From: Paenarthrobacter sp. JL.01a
Lineage (GTDB): Bacteria; Actinomycetota; Actinomycetes; Actinomycetales; Micrococcaceae
Assembly: GCF_025452095.1 (NCBI RefSeq)
Contig: NZ_CP104877.1
Coordinates: forward strand, 4,340,001-4,404,000
Direction: 5' to 3'
Length of the DNA stretch: 64,000 nucleotides
Each line of letters opens with the position of its first letter. Position 1 is the stretch's first letter. The notes under the pieces were generated by a model. The model saw only the letters and a list, made by a program, of their open reading frames with translations. It made no database searches and had not been told where the DNA came from. A program made the translations under genes and the position numbers. This document shows positions 24,738 to 34,300 of the stretch, one piece after another.

Positions 24738-25442
24738 ATGATTCGCGTCCTGACTCCGCGCCATCAGCCGGATTGGCAGCTCGTTGTCCCAGGGGTACTG
24801 CTGTTGTGCGGGTTCGCCGTCCCGGCGGCAATGCTCCTGTTGGGGCAGGGGGAGCCGGCCTTCAACGGCGCAGACACGCGGTGGCAGGCTTTCGCGTTCA
24901 CCTTGCACACACCGTTCTGGGACGGGGTGAACGGCATCCTCAACCTGGCGGGCTACGTGGGCATGCTGGTGTGCCACGGGCTGCTGGCTGTAGCCCTGCT
25001 CATCTGGAACCGGCCGATGACGGCATTTTTCGTAGCCGTCACCGGAGTCGCTGCCTTGGCCCTGACGCAGGTGGCAAAAGCGGTGGTGAACAGGGCGCGT
25101 CCCGAGGGCGCAAGAGTCCTCACTGATACCGGTTCATACCCATCCGGGCATGTATCTGCGACTACGGCCCTGCTGGTAGTACTGGTGCTGCTGATAGGGC
25201 GCTGGTGGATGACTGCAGTGGCTGTGCTGGGAATCCTGGCGATGATGATCAGCCGCACCTACTTGTCAGCCCACTGGTTGAGTGACGTCTTGGGGGCAGC
25301 GTGTCTTGCTGCGGGAATATCGCTTCTGTTGTGGTGGCCCTTCAGAGATATATGCATCCAGGAGAATGCATCCGCCGGCAGCAGGACTACTTGGCAGGCA
25401 AAGGCTTCGCGACGCCGGCAAGCAGGAGAGCAACCAGAATAG
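24738..25442 (+). CDS. PAP2 family phosphatase
   Basis: 234 residues with about six spans. Catalytic motifs: KAVVNRARPEG (KX6RP), SYPSGHVSATTALLV (PSGH) and SRTYLSAHWLSDVLGAACLA (SRxxxxxHxxxD). Members dephosphorylate phosphatidate, undecaprenyl diphosphate or related lipids with the active site facing outside. Start ATG 24738 is the best in-frame start; no strong ribosome binding site. Its last 56 bp overlap the end of the convergent MFS gene. Confidence 0.9.
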   Translation: MIRVLTPRHQPDWQLVVPGVLLLCGFAVPAAMLLLGQGEPAFNGADTRWQAFAFTLHTPFWDGVNGILNLAGYVGMLVCHGLLAVALLIWNRPMTAFFVAVTGVAALALTQVAKAVVNRARPEGARVLTDTGSYPSGHVSATTALLVVLVLLIGRWWMTAVAVLGILAMMISRTYLSAHWLSDVLGAACLAAGISLLLWWPFRDICIQENASAGSRTTWQAKASRRRQAGEQPE

Positions 25443-26571
25443 GTACTCCGATGGCCAACAGGGCCAAGTGGATCCCGGTTTGATCACCCAGGTAGCCCAA
25501 CAACGGGGGACCCGCCAGGAACGCGACGTATCCGATCGTTGAAACCACTGAGACACGCGCCGCAGCGTGCTTGGGATCGTCGGCGGCCGCGGACATGCCC
25601 ATCGGGAACGCCAGCGCTGCGCCTATTCCCCAGAGGGCTGCGCCCACGCCGGCCAGGACCACGTTGCCGGCGAAGACAAACAGTGCCAGGCCCAGCGCCG
25701 CGGCGGCCATGCTGGCCCGAAGAACTGCCACCCGGCCGAACTTGTCGATCGCTTTGCCACCCAGGAACCGCATAACAGTCATGGCCAGGACAAACAGGGC
25801 GAAAAGCAACGCGCCTGTGGATTCCGAAGAACCCAGTCCGTCTACGGCCGCCTTGGCGATCCAGTCGTTGCCTGCACCCTCGGTGAGGGTCGCCCCCAGG
25901 ACCACGACGCCGATGAGCAGCGTCCTGCCGTCCCGCCAGGCCGCAGGGCCCTTGGGAGCCGGCGCGCCGCCGTCGTGAATTTCCACTGCCTCGTGCGGCA
26001 GGAAGAACCTGGGGACCGTCAACGCGAGGGTGACGGCGATGGCTGCGATGACCAGCAAATGCTCGGGCAGGCCAACCCCGAGTTGGGACAGCCCGGCGCC
26101 GATGAGCGCGCCCAGGAACGCACCCCCGCTGAATGCGGCGTGGAATTGCGGCATGATGGTCCGCTCCAACCGGTGCTCAACGTCGGCACCTTCGATGTTC
26201 TGGGCGACGTCCCAGAGGCCAATGCCGATGCCAAAGAAGAATAGTGCGATCGCCGTCGCAGGCACCGACGCGGCAATCAGGGAGAAGGCAATGCCCGTAC
26301 CGGCCGCGCCAGCCACGATGCCTGCGACCCGCACGGTGTTCGCGGTGCCGATCCTGCCTACGACCCAGCCTGCCGACGGCAGCGCCAGCAACGATCCAAC
26401 TGCCGTGCAAAGCAGAAGCGTCCCCATCTGTCCGGATGTCAGGCTGAGCGCCTCCGTTACCGCAGGGATGCGGGCCGCCCAACTGGCGAAGACCAAGCCG
26501 TTCATGCCGAAAATCAGGAACGTCGCCACGGCTGCGGCGTTGACGTTGGTGCTTCTGGTGTTGGTGGTCAT
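25387..26571 (-). CDS. MFS transporter
   Basis: 394 residues, 12 predicted membrane helices, of the FucP/YbjJ-like branch (ATFLIFGMNGLVFASWAARIPAV at the first helix, then LGALIGAGLSQLGVGL). An ATGA overlap couples it to the DeoR regulator upstream, so a sugar or sugar-derivative as substrate is likely, though not shown. The 3' end overlaps the opposite PAP2 gene. Confidence 0.9.
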   Translation of the reverse strand: MTTNTRSTNVNAAAVATFLIFGMNGLVFASWAARIPAVTEALSLTSGQMGTLLLCTAVGSLLALPSAGWVVGRIGTANTVRVAGIVAGAAGTGIAFSLIAASVPATAIALFFFGIGIGLWDVAQNIEGADVEHRLERTIMPQFHAAFSGGAFLGALIGAGLSQLGVGLPEHLLVIAAIAVTLALTVPRFFLPHEAVEIHDGGAPAPKGPAAWRDGRTLLIGVVVLGATLTEGAGNDWIAKAAVDGLGSSESTGALLFALFVLAMTVMRFLGGKAIDKFGRVAVLRASMAAAALGLALFVFAGNVVLAGVGAALWGIGAALAFPMGMSAAADDPKHAAARVSVVSTIGYVAFLAGPPLLGYLGDQTGIHLALLAIGVPILVALLLAGVAKPLPAK

Positions 26572-27335
26572 GCAATCACAACTTCCACGGAGAGTTTGTC
26601 GAGTCGGGCGAGGTCTTCGGGGGATGGTTCGAGGTCAGTCACGATCACGTCCACGAGCTCCATGGCGGCAACCAAGGCCCTCGCGTTGGCGTGCCACTTG
26701 CTTCCCGAGGCCGCCACGATGACCCGCGCGGCAGACTCGAGTCCGGCGCGCTTGACGGCGGCGTCGTCGAGGTCGTGCGCCAGGAGTCCGTCCTTCAGGT
26801 TGAGCGCGCAAGGGGTCACGACGGCGGTATCGAACCTCAGCGAGCGAACATTGCCTTCCGCCATGGGTCCCCGGAATGATTGCTCACCTGTGGTGAGCGT
26901 TCCGCCGGGGAGGATGAGTTCAGGGGCATGTCCATCCTTGTTTTGTGTCAGCGCTTCAACGCTGTGGAGGGACATGGGCATCACAGTCAGCTCGCGGCTG
27001 CCCAGCCGGCGTGCGATCTCCGTAGCCGTTGATCCGCTGTCCAGCCAGACGTGTTCGCGGTCCTGGATCAGCCTGTCGATGGCTGTCGCGATGCGCCTCT
27101 TGGCCTCGTGGTCTTCGAGTTCACGTTGCCCGTACCCCGGATTTTCGCCACGGGCCAGGAGACTGCGGGCCCCTCCGTGAACGCGCTTGAGCACGCCGTT
27201 GGCCGCGAGGATCTCCAGGTCCCTGCGGATGGTGGCGCCTGAAGCTCCGGTCGCGGAGACCAGTTGGTCAACAGTTACTTCTTCTTGCCCGCGCAGCAGC
27301 TCGCCGATAAGCCGGTGGCGGTCAGTAGTTCCCAT
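26568..27335 (-). CDS. DeoR family transcriptional regulator
   Basis: 255 residues. N-terminal helix-turn-helix: RHRLIGELLRGQEEVTVDQLVSATGASGATIRRDLEILAANGVLKRVHGGA. The C-terminal DeoR sensor domain (about 75-240) keeps the phosphosugar-binding pattern WLDSGSTATEIARRL and further LILPGGTL. It is first in a two-gene operon with the MFS transporter. TGATCA-type repeats upstream (27357-27383) are candidate operators for autoregulation. Confidence 0.93.
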   Translation of the reverse strand: MGTTDRHRLIGELLRGQEEVTVDQLVSATGASGATIRRDLEILAANGVLKRVHGGARSLLARGENPGYGQRELEDHEAKRRIATAIDRLIQDREHVWLDSGSTATEIARRLGSRELTVMPMSLHSVEALTQNKDGHAPELILPGGTLTTGEQSFRGPMAEGNVRSLRFDTAVVTPCALNLKDGLLAHDLDDAAVKRAGLESAARVIVAASGSKWHANARALVAAMELVDVIVTDLEPSPEDLARLDKLSVEVVIA

Positions 27336-27356
27336 GGTTCTACCGTATCAGGTTGG

Positions 27357-27383
27357 TGATCATTTAATCATTGTGTCTGATCA
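27357..27383. promoter_or_regulatory. Candidate operator of the DeoR-MFS operon
   Basis: Dyad TGAT-N6-ATCA (27357-27370) and a second TGATCA at 27378-27383, 21 bp from the first TGATCA, lie 22-48 bp upstream of the DeoR start. The two-turn spacing and AT-rich context fit a promoter-overlapping operator. Confidence 0.45.
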
Positions 27384-27500
27384 AATGCGCACGCACCCTC
27401 TCTCACATCCCCCTGCCTTCCCGCGAACGCTCCTGCAGTCCAACCGGGGATGTGCGCGAGCGTCGGGGCCAAACCCGGGGGACGTGAGTGAGCGTCCGGG

Positions 27501-29183
27501 TTACCGGGCGCGCTCCACCCGCTTCTCGTCCCACACCGGCTCTTCGGATTCGTAGACCTTGCCGTCGGAGCCGAAGATCAGGAAGCGGTCGAAGGACTTG
27601 GCGAACCAGCGGTCGTGTGTGACCGCCAGGACGGTGCCCTCGAACGCGTCGATGGCACGCTCCAGCGCCTCACCCGAATGGAGGTCCAGGTTGTCGGTCG
27701 GCTCATCGAGCAGCAGGAGCGTGGCGCCGGACAGCTGGAGCAGCAGGATCTGGAATCGTGCCTGCTGACCACCGGACAAGGACTCGTATTTCTGCTCCGA
27801 CTGCCCCGCCAAGCCATAGGAATCCAGGGCTCCGGCAGCGGCCTCACGCGGGAGGCCCGAGCGGTGTTCGTCGCCGCGGTGCAGGATCTCCAACAGGGTG
27901 CGGCCCAGGAGGTCGGGACGGACGTGGGTCTGCGCGAAGAAGCCGGGGCGGATACGGGCGCCAAGCTTTACCGCCCCTTCATGCGGAACTTCAGCAATAA
28001 CGACGTCGGACACTGGCAGGTGCTCGCGCTCCGGGTCGGTGCCGCCGGTGGCGAGCAGACGCAGGAAGTGGCTCTTGCCGGAACCGTTGGAGCCCAGCAC
28101 GCCCACTCGGTCGCCGAACCAGATCTCGGTGGAGAAAGGCTTCATGAGTCCCGTAAGTTCCAGCTTTTCGGCCACCACGGCACGCTTGGCAGTCCTGCCA
28201 CCCTTGAGGCGCATCTTCACGTTCTGCTCGATCGGCAGCGCCTCGGGAGGCCCAGCCTCCAGGAACTTGGCCAGTCGGGTCTGGGCTGCCTGGTAGCGGT
28301 TGGCCATGTCGGAACGGAAGGCGGCCTTGTTCTTGTACATGTTGACGAGTTCTTTGAGCTTGATGTGCTCCTCGTCCCAGCGTTTGCGGAGTTCTTCAAA
28401 CCGCGCGTTCCGGTCGGCCCGGGCTTCCACGTAGGAGCCGAAGCCGCCACCGTGGATCCACGCACCTGCACCGTTGATCCCCGGCTCAAGTGTCACGATG
28501 CGACCGGCCGCGTTGTTGAGCAGCTCCCGGTCGTGGCTGATGAACAGCACTGTTTTCTTGGACTCGTTGAGCTTCGATTCGAGCCAGCGCTTGCCGGGGA
28601 CATCGAGGTAGTTATCCGGTTCGTCCAGGAGCAGCAGCTCATCCGGACCGGCGAAGAGCGCTTCCAGCACCAGGCGCTTCTGCTCGCCGCCAGACAGCGT
28701 CGAAGCACGGCGGAACTGCGCCTTGTCGAAGGAAATCCCGAGTGCGGCCATGCAAACCTCGTCCCACACGGTCTCGACGTCGTATCCACCGGCGTCACCC
28801 CAGTCCACGATTGCCTGGGCGTACTTCATCTGTGTTGGCTCGTCGTCGTGCTCCATCATGGCCAGTTCGGCTTCTTCCACGGCCTTGGCGGCTGCCGCGA
28901 GTCCGGCCTGCGCCGTGGAGACAAGGAGGTCGCGGACGGTCGATTCGTCGCGGACCTGCCCGACGAACTGCCTCATGATGCCCATGTTCCCCGATCGGCC
29001 GACGGCGCCTTCATCAGGAGTAAGGTCTCCGGCGATGATCTTGAACAGGGTGGTCTTGCCTGTTCCGTTCGGCCCGATCAGCGCCGTCTTGGTGCCGTCG
29101 GGGACCTTGAAAGTCACACCATTAAGCAGCTGGGTGCCGTCGGAGAGGAAGTAGTCAATGCCGGAAACGTCAATATGGGCCAC
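27501..29183 (-). CDS. ABC-F family ATP-binding protein
   Basis: 560 residues with two nucleotide-binding domains and no membrane span. First domain: Walker A GPNGTGKTT, signature LSGGEQKRL, Walker B LLLLDEPDNYLD; second: GSNGSGKS, LSGGQQARF, LLLLDEPTDNLD. Between them a charged helical linker (about residues 240-310) as in ribosome-acting ABC-F proteins. These act on the ribosome in translation control or antibiotic protection. It is not the EttA sequence type I would expect, and the precise role is unknown. Confidence 0.94.
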   Translation of the reverse strand: MAHIDVSGIDYFLSDGTQLLNGVTFKVPDGTKTALIGPNGTGKTTLFKIIAGDLTPDEGAVGRSGNMGIMRQFVGQVRDESTVRDLLVSTAQAGLAAAAKAVEEAELAMMEHDDEPTQMKYAQAIVDWGDAGGYDVETVWDEVCMAALGISFDKAQFRRASTLSGGEQKRLVLEALFAGPDELLLLDEPDNYLDVPGKRWLESKLNESKKTVLFISHDRELLNNAAGRIVTLEPGINGAGAWIHGGGFGSYVEARADRNARFEELRKRWDEEHIKLKELVNMYKNKAAFRSDMANRYQAAQTRLAKFLEAGPPEALPIEQNVKMRLKGGRTAKRAVVAEKLELTGLMKPFSTEIWFGDRVGVLGSNGSGKSHFLRLLATGGTDPEREHLPVSDVVIAEVPHEGAVKLGARIRPGFFAQTHVRPDLLGRTLLEILHRGDEHRSGLPREAAAGALDSYGLAGQSEQKYESLSGGQQARFQILLLQLSGATLLLLDEPTDNLDLHSGEALERAIDAFEGTVLAVTHDRWFAKSFDRFLIFGSDGKVYESEEPVWDEKRVERAR

Positions 29184-29226
29184 GTTTCAATCCTCCCACG
29201 GGCGGACCCGCCGGACAGAGCCGGGG

Positions 29227-31230
29227 TTAGCCCGCCGCGGTAAGGAACGACTTCAGGAGCGGCCCGCTGGTGGTGGCTCCCAGTCCGCCGTCTTCAACGA
29301 ACACCGCGACAGCGAGGTCACCGTGGGTGGCAACAATCCAGGCATGGGTCTTGGGCGGGTTGTCGTTGCCGAATTCGGCTGTTCCAGTCTTCGCCCCAAC
29401 CGGCGCACCGGGCACGGAGGCAAGGAATCCGGCATGTCCGGACGTCACCACCGCCCGCATCATGTCGGCCAGCGACGCGGCCTCTGCCTTGGTGATCGGC
29501 TTGGTTGAAGCCGGCGAAGCCGGGAGAGCACTGGCCGTGGAAGAGTCCGACGACGGCGTGGCGGAGCCACTGTCGGTGGGCGTTGCACTGGCGGTTGCGC
29601 CGCCGGATGCCGTAGCCGGCACTGCGTCCGCGTTGAGGACAAGCTGGGGCGAAACAGGTGCACCGTTGGCAACGGACGCTGCCATGACGGCGGCCGAGAG
29701 CGGGGAGAAGAGCACTTTGCCCTGGCCAATCATGGAGGCGGCGTGTTCCGTGCCCTGGGCAGCACCGGGGACGGAACCAAGGAAGGCATCTGCACCCAGT
29801 TTGGGAGCCTCGACGGCTACACCGAGGGCTTGGGCTGCCGACTCCAACTGGTCCTGGCTTACGGTGTCGCGCGCATTGATGAATGCGGTGTTGCAGGAGT
29901 GCGCGAAAGCATCCCGCAGGGCTACGGATCCCAGCGAGCTCTCGGGGTAGCCCTCGGCGTTCTTGAAGGTACGTCCGTCAACTGTCACCGTGGGCGGGCA
30001 ATCGACCTTTGTGTCTGGAGTGGCACCATTACGGAACATCGCCAGGGAATCGACCATTTTGAAGGTGGAACCCGGTGCGTATTGGCCAAGCATTGCCGTG
30101 TTGTAGCCGTTGCTCCCAGGACCGGAGGCAGCGGCAAGCACAGCACCTGTGGACGGCCGCAGCGCGACGATGGCCGACGCCGGGCCCACACCGGCAAGTG
30201 TCTCCTCGGCCAGCTGCTGCAGCTTCAGGTCAAGAGTGGTCTTGAGCGTCGTGCCGGCTGCGGGGAGGGTGGAGAAAACCACCTTGGTCCCTGGCGTCTC
30301 ACCTTCGGTCTTGGCCTTGGCACTGGCGATGACCTCAACCCCGTCCTTGCCGCGCAGGAGGTTGTCGTACTTCTGCTGCAAGCCGCCGGTTCCCGTAGTG
30401 TCACCAGCGCGGAGTGCACCGTTGGATTTCTCGATCTGCTCGGCACTGGCCTGCCCGACGCTTCCGAGGAGTGCCCGCGCAAAGGTCCGTGTTGGTGCGA
30501 GGGCCATGGAGTCCAGGATGCTCGAACCACCGGGGATGGCCTCAATCTTTGCTTCGGTAATCTCCGGTGTATAGGCGCGGAGAACCAGGCCTTCCACGAA
30601 CGCCTGCGGGCCGGAAGCGGCTACCTGCTTGGCGTATTCTTCGACGTCCAGTCCAAGCAGGGTGGCCATGGCACGCGCGGAGGCGTCAGCCTGTTCTGCA
30701 GGAACCTTGGTCTTGTCGATGCCCACCCGGAACACCGGACGGTCCTCGACTATCGGGGCATCGCCGGCGCCGAGGATCTGGCCGCGCTGGGCGGGAACGG
30801 TTTTAACGGAGAGCGTCTCGCCGTCAGAAAGTTCAGGGGCGAGCAAAGCCGGGCTCCACTGCACGGCCCACTTATCGCCGGACTTCTTCAAGGTGGCCTG
30901 CGAGCTGTACTCCCACTTGGCCGACCCGATGTTCCAGCTGTACTTAAGGGGGAAAGTGGCGGTGCCGCCGTCGATCTTCACCTCACCGGATTCAACCGAG
31001 GGCTTGGCGTCGAGGCCTTCGAACACGGCCTTCAGTTCATCGTTGGCCGCGGCAGCGTCCTTGCCGTCAACGGCGAGCTGACCGACGTCGAGCGCTGCCA
31101 GGGAGGATGCGAGCTGCTTGGCCGCACCTTCCGCGCCGGAGCGGCCGTCGTCGCAGGCGGAAAGCGAGCCTGCCATGACGATTGCGGCCAGACCAATAAC
31201 AAAAGTACGTGTTTTCCCCATTTGCCACAT
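29227..31230 (-). CDS. Penicillin-binding transpeptidase (lipoprotein, MecA/PBP2a-like architecture)
   Basis: 667 residues. Lipobox LSAC near residue 26 indicates lipid anchoring in place of a transmembrane helix. Then an NTF2-like MecA_N domain (about 35-140), a PBP dimerisation domain beginning TVPAQRGQI, and the transpeptidase domain with STFK (Ser388), SCN (445-447) and KTGTAE (Lys614). It cross-links peptidoglycan outside the cell. A Ser/Thr/Ala-rich insertion (about 549-577) sits before the KTG motif. Start at ATG 31230; ATG 31221 also possible. Confidence 0.9.
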   Translation of the reverse strand: MWQMGKTRTFVIGLAAIVMAGSLSACDDGRSGAEGAAKQLASSLAALDVGQLAVDGKDAAAANDELKAVFEGLDAKPSVESGEVKIDGGTATFPLKYSWNIGSAKWEYSSQATLKKSGDKWAVQWSPALLAPELSDGETLSVKTVPAQRGQILGAGDAPIVEDRPVFRVGIDKTKVPAEQADASARAMATLLGLDVEEYAKQVAASGPQAFVEGLVLRAYTPEITEAKIEAIPGGSSILDSMALAPTRTFARALLGSVGQASAEQIEKSNGALRAGDTTGTGGLQQKYDNLLRGKDGVEVIASAKAKTEGETPGTKVVFSTLPAAGTTLKTTLDLKLQQLAEETLAGVGPASAIVALRPSTGAVLAAASGPGSNGYNTAMLGQYAPGSTFKMVDSLAMFRNGATPDTKVDCPPTVTVDGRTFKNAEGYPESSLGSVALRDAFAHSCNTAFINARDTVSQDQLESAAQALGVAVEAPKLGADAFLGSVPGAAQGTEHAASMIGQGKVLFSPLSAAVMAASVANGAPVSPQLVLNADAVPATASGGATASATPTDSGSATPSSDSSTASALPASPASTKPITKAEAASLADMMRAVVTSGHAGFLASVPGAPVGAKTGTAEFGNDNPPKTHAWIVATHGDLAVAVFVEDGGLGATTSGPLLKSFLTAAG

Positions 31231-31335
31231 TATGCCCGGTTCCCCTGACAGTTTCTTGTTGTGCCCGGGAAGCGGACGGCCACCGCCTGCCACCCGGAAG
31301 GAGGCGGCAAGCGGCGGTCGTCATTTACATCGAAA

Positions 31336-34300
31336 TCAGGGAGCGCAGTTGAACTTCGCATCACCCCAGACACCGTGTGCGCCATTGATGGAGCCGGACG
31401 GATCCACCACCAACTCCACATACGCCGCGCCGGTGAGGTCGACGGACACGGACTCCGGAGCGAAGCCCGGCGTGTACGTCCGCGACTGGTACTTGTTCAC
31501 GCCGTCGGCGTTGACCTTGAAGATGATGTTGCCGCCAAAGCCGCTCTCCAGGCCCACTTGTGAGGTGAACGAGGTGCACTTACCGCCCAGGTAGTACGTG
31601 ATTTTGGAGGCAGCGTGGACACCGAGACCCTTGGTGAAAACTGGCTGCTGGCCGGTCGCAGGATCGGTGTAGTTGATGGCCAGCGGCTTGTCCGGGGAGG
31701 ATGCCGAGTCCTTATTGGCCACGTTCTTGCCAATCACGCCGTAGCCGTTCAAAGCCTGGACCCACGGTGTTTCCGAGGCATAAACCGTCCCGTGCGGAAC
31801 GTCCGGCAACGGCTGCGAGGTGACTTTCCAGTCGAAGAACTTCACCCGGGTGTCAGTGGGCAGCGTGACCGAGGCCAATTCCTTGGTGGGGTTCAGCCGG
31901 ACCGTGTTCGAAAACGCCTGGTACTTGTATTGCGTGTATTCCGGGGACGGTCCATTGGCGTTGTTGCGGCCCTGTTCGGACACCGCGAGCGTGGCCCCGT
32001 TCAGCACCGACGGCTGCAGCCAGTTCGGGAAGAAGATGGATTGTTTCTCTATGCTCCCATCGGAATATGTCAGAGTCAGCACCGGGCTGGTTCCATTGCC
32101 CACGGCGGCCGAACCCAATACAGCCAGGTGAGTTCCCTTGCCCTTTACCGAGATGGTTTGCGCGGACAATGCCACGGAGTTAGGAACGTCGGGTCCCACC
32201 GCCGGCCAGGTGTAGTCCACCTGCGTCGGCTTCCCGACGTCAACGGTCACAGTGCTGCCCGGACGGACGCCACCTGCCGGTACCGTTGCGGCAGCCAGCT
32301 GCTCGGCAGCGAACGTGGCACCACCGCCGTCGAAGTTTCCGAGCGCCTTGCCCGCGACCGTGGTGACCGAAATGCTGTTGTACGCCGCGGCCAAGGATCC
32401 ATAGGCGACATATATCTGGTTGCCGCCGGTCACCGTTTGGTTCGATCCGGAGGCAAGGTACGACGCCGACACCCGCACAGTCTGCTGGCCCGCCTTCGCG
32501 CTGGAGCCAGGTTTGATGACGAAAGTGGCACTGGTAGTGGCTCCGCCTTCCACCTTGGCTGCCGTTGCTCCGGTTGATGAGACGACCGTCCAGCCCTCGG
32601 GAAGGACCGGAGTGAGAACCACGTTGGTCTTTGCCTTGGTTCCAGTGTTTACGAAGGCCGCGGTGACGGTGGTTTCCTGGTCCTGGAAGACCTGCTGACC
32701 CGTTGTTACGCGGACTTCAGCAGCGGTGTCTTCCTGGCTCTTTCCACCCAGCGGACCGGCCTGCTGGAGCTGGACTGTTGCGGATTGGTTGGAGGCGATC
32801 GACCCCGTCTTTACCCAAATGGTGCCGTTGTTGGCCTCGTCGAAGTACCAGCCAGTGGTCGCAGCCGCGTAGGCAGCCTGGGTGGCGTGCTGGGTGAGCC
32901 TGGTGCCACCGATCTTGACGTCCTTGGGTGCGGCGCCGGCATGGACTTTCAGCTCGTAGGGTCGGGCCGCAGCTTTGCCGGTGTACTCACCCTTCCGTTC
33001 ACCGATGGACACCTTGACGCTGCTGTTGCCCGTACCGGGGGCGTCCACTGCGAAGACCTGGCTGGAGGACTTGCCGTCCTTGAACTCGCGGGTGACCTTG
33101 TCGTCCTCGTAGAGCGTGAAGGTGTCCTGTCCCTTGGCGTAGACGTCCAGGGTGATCATGGAGTCTTCCGGGACCAAGGATGCATTCCGGGCCACGATGC
33201 CTTGCGGGACCACCGCTCCGGCGCGAACGAAGACCGGCAACTTGTCCAGGGGTGCGTTGTAGCCGTTGAGGATCTGGCCGCCCTGGTAGAGCTTGCCGGT
33301 CCAGTAATCCACCCACTGCTGACCGGCTGGGAGGAAGATGCCGTTGCGGACGTCGGTCTGGGTAAAGACGGGAGCCACCAGGAAGTCCGAGCCGAGCATG
33401 AACTGGTTGTTGGCTTCGGCGCCGTAGGACCATTCCTGGTCGGGGAACTCGAGGGCCATGGAGCGCATCATCGAAACGCCCGTCGTGGAGGATTCCTGAG
33501 CCAGCGTATAGATGAAGGGCATGAGCTGCTGGCGCAGTTGCAGGTAGTGGCGGTTGATGGCCGTAGCATCGTCACCGTAGAGCCATGGACGCTTGTCCGT
33601 AGCAGCCCAGCCGGACATGGAGTACAGGGCCGGAGCGAAGGCCTTCCACTGGAGATCGCGGACGTACGACTCCGGGGACCCTCCAAAGATCCCGTCGACA
33701 TCACCCGTGGTGAACGCCAGACCCGAGTTGCCGGCGCCGGTGAGGGCCGAAACCTGCCAGCGAACGGCGTCGAGATTTCCTGAATGGTCGCCCGTCCACT
33801 GCATGCCGCATCGCTGGGAGCCAGCCCAGCCTTCCACCATCAGCGAGGTGCCGCGGGCATTCGAGTACTGCTCGATGCCGCCGTGCGCCGCCTCGCAACC
33901 TGTGAGCGCCTGGCGGTAACCTTGGCCGACCCATGCGACGTCCAGCTTGCGAAGCCGGACACCGGCCTCGCCCACTTCGTATTCCTGGTTGGTCAGGGAA
34001 CGCTGCGTCCAGAGGCCAACTTTGAGATCGGTTTCGTCCTCAATGTTGCTCACGGTTTCCGGGAGCTGTTGGTACTCACAGCCGTAGCCGTCGTTGACCA
34101 GCATCCAACCGGCGGGCATGTCGTTCTCCACGAACTTCCGCGCGGTCTTGATCGCGTCCGAGGTGCGCTGCTTGGCCCCATCCGGATCTCCGAAGCCGGA
34201 GGATGAGTAGCCCGGGTTTGAGCGGTTGTAGCAGTCCGCATCACCGTATTCCAGGGCGTACACCGGGGGCATTATCGGTTTGCCGGTCAGCGTGGTGTAC

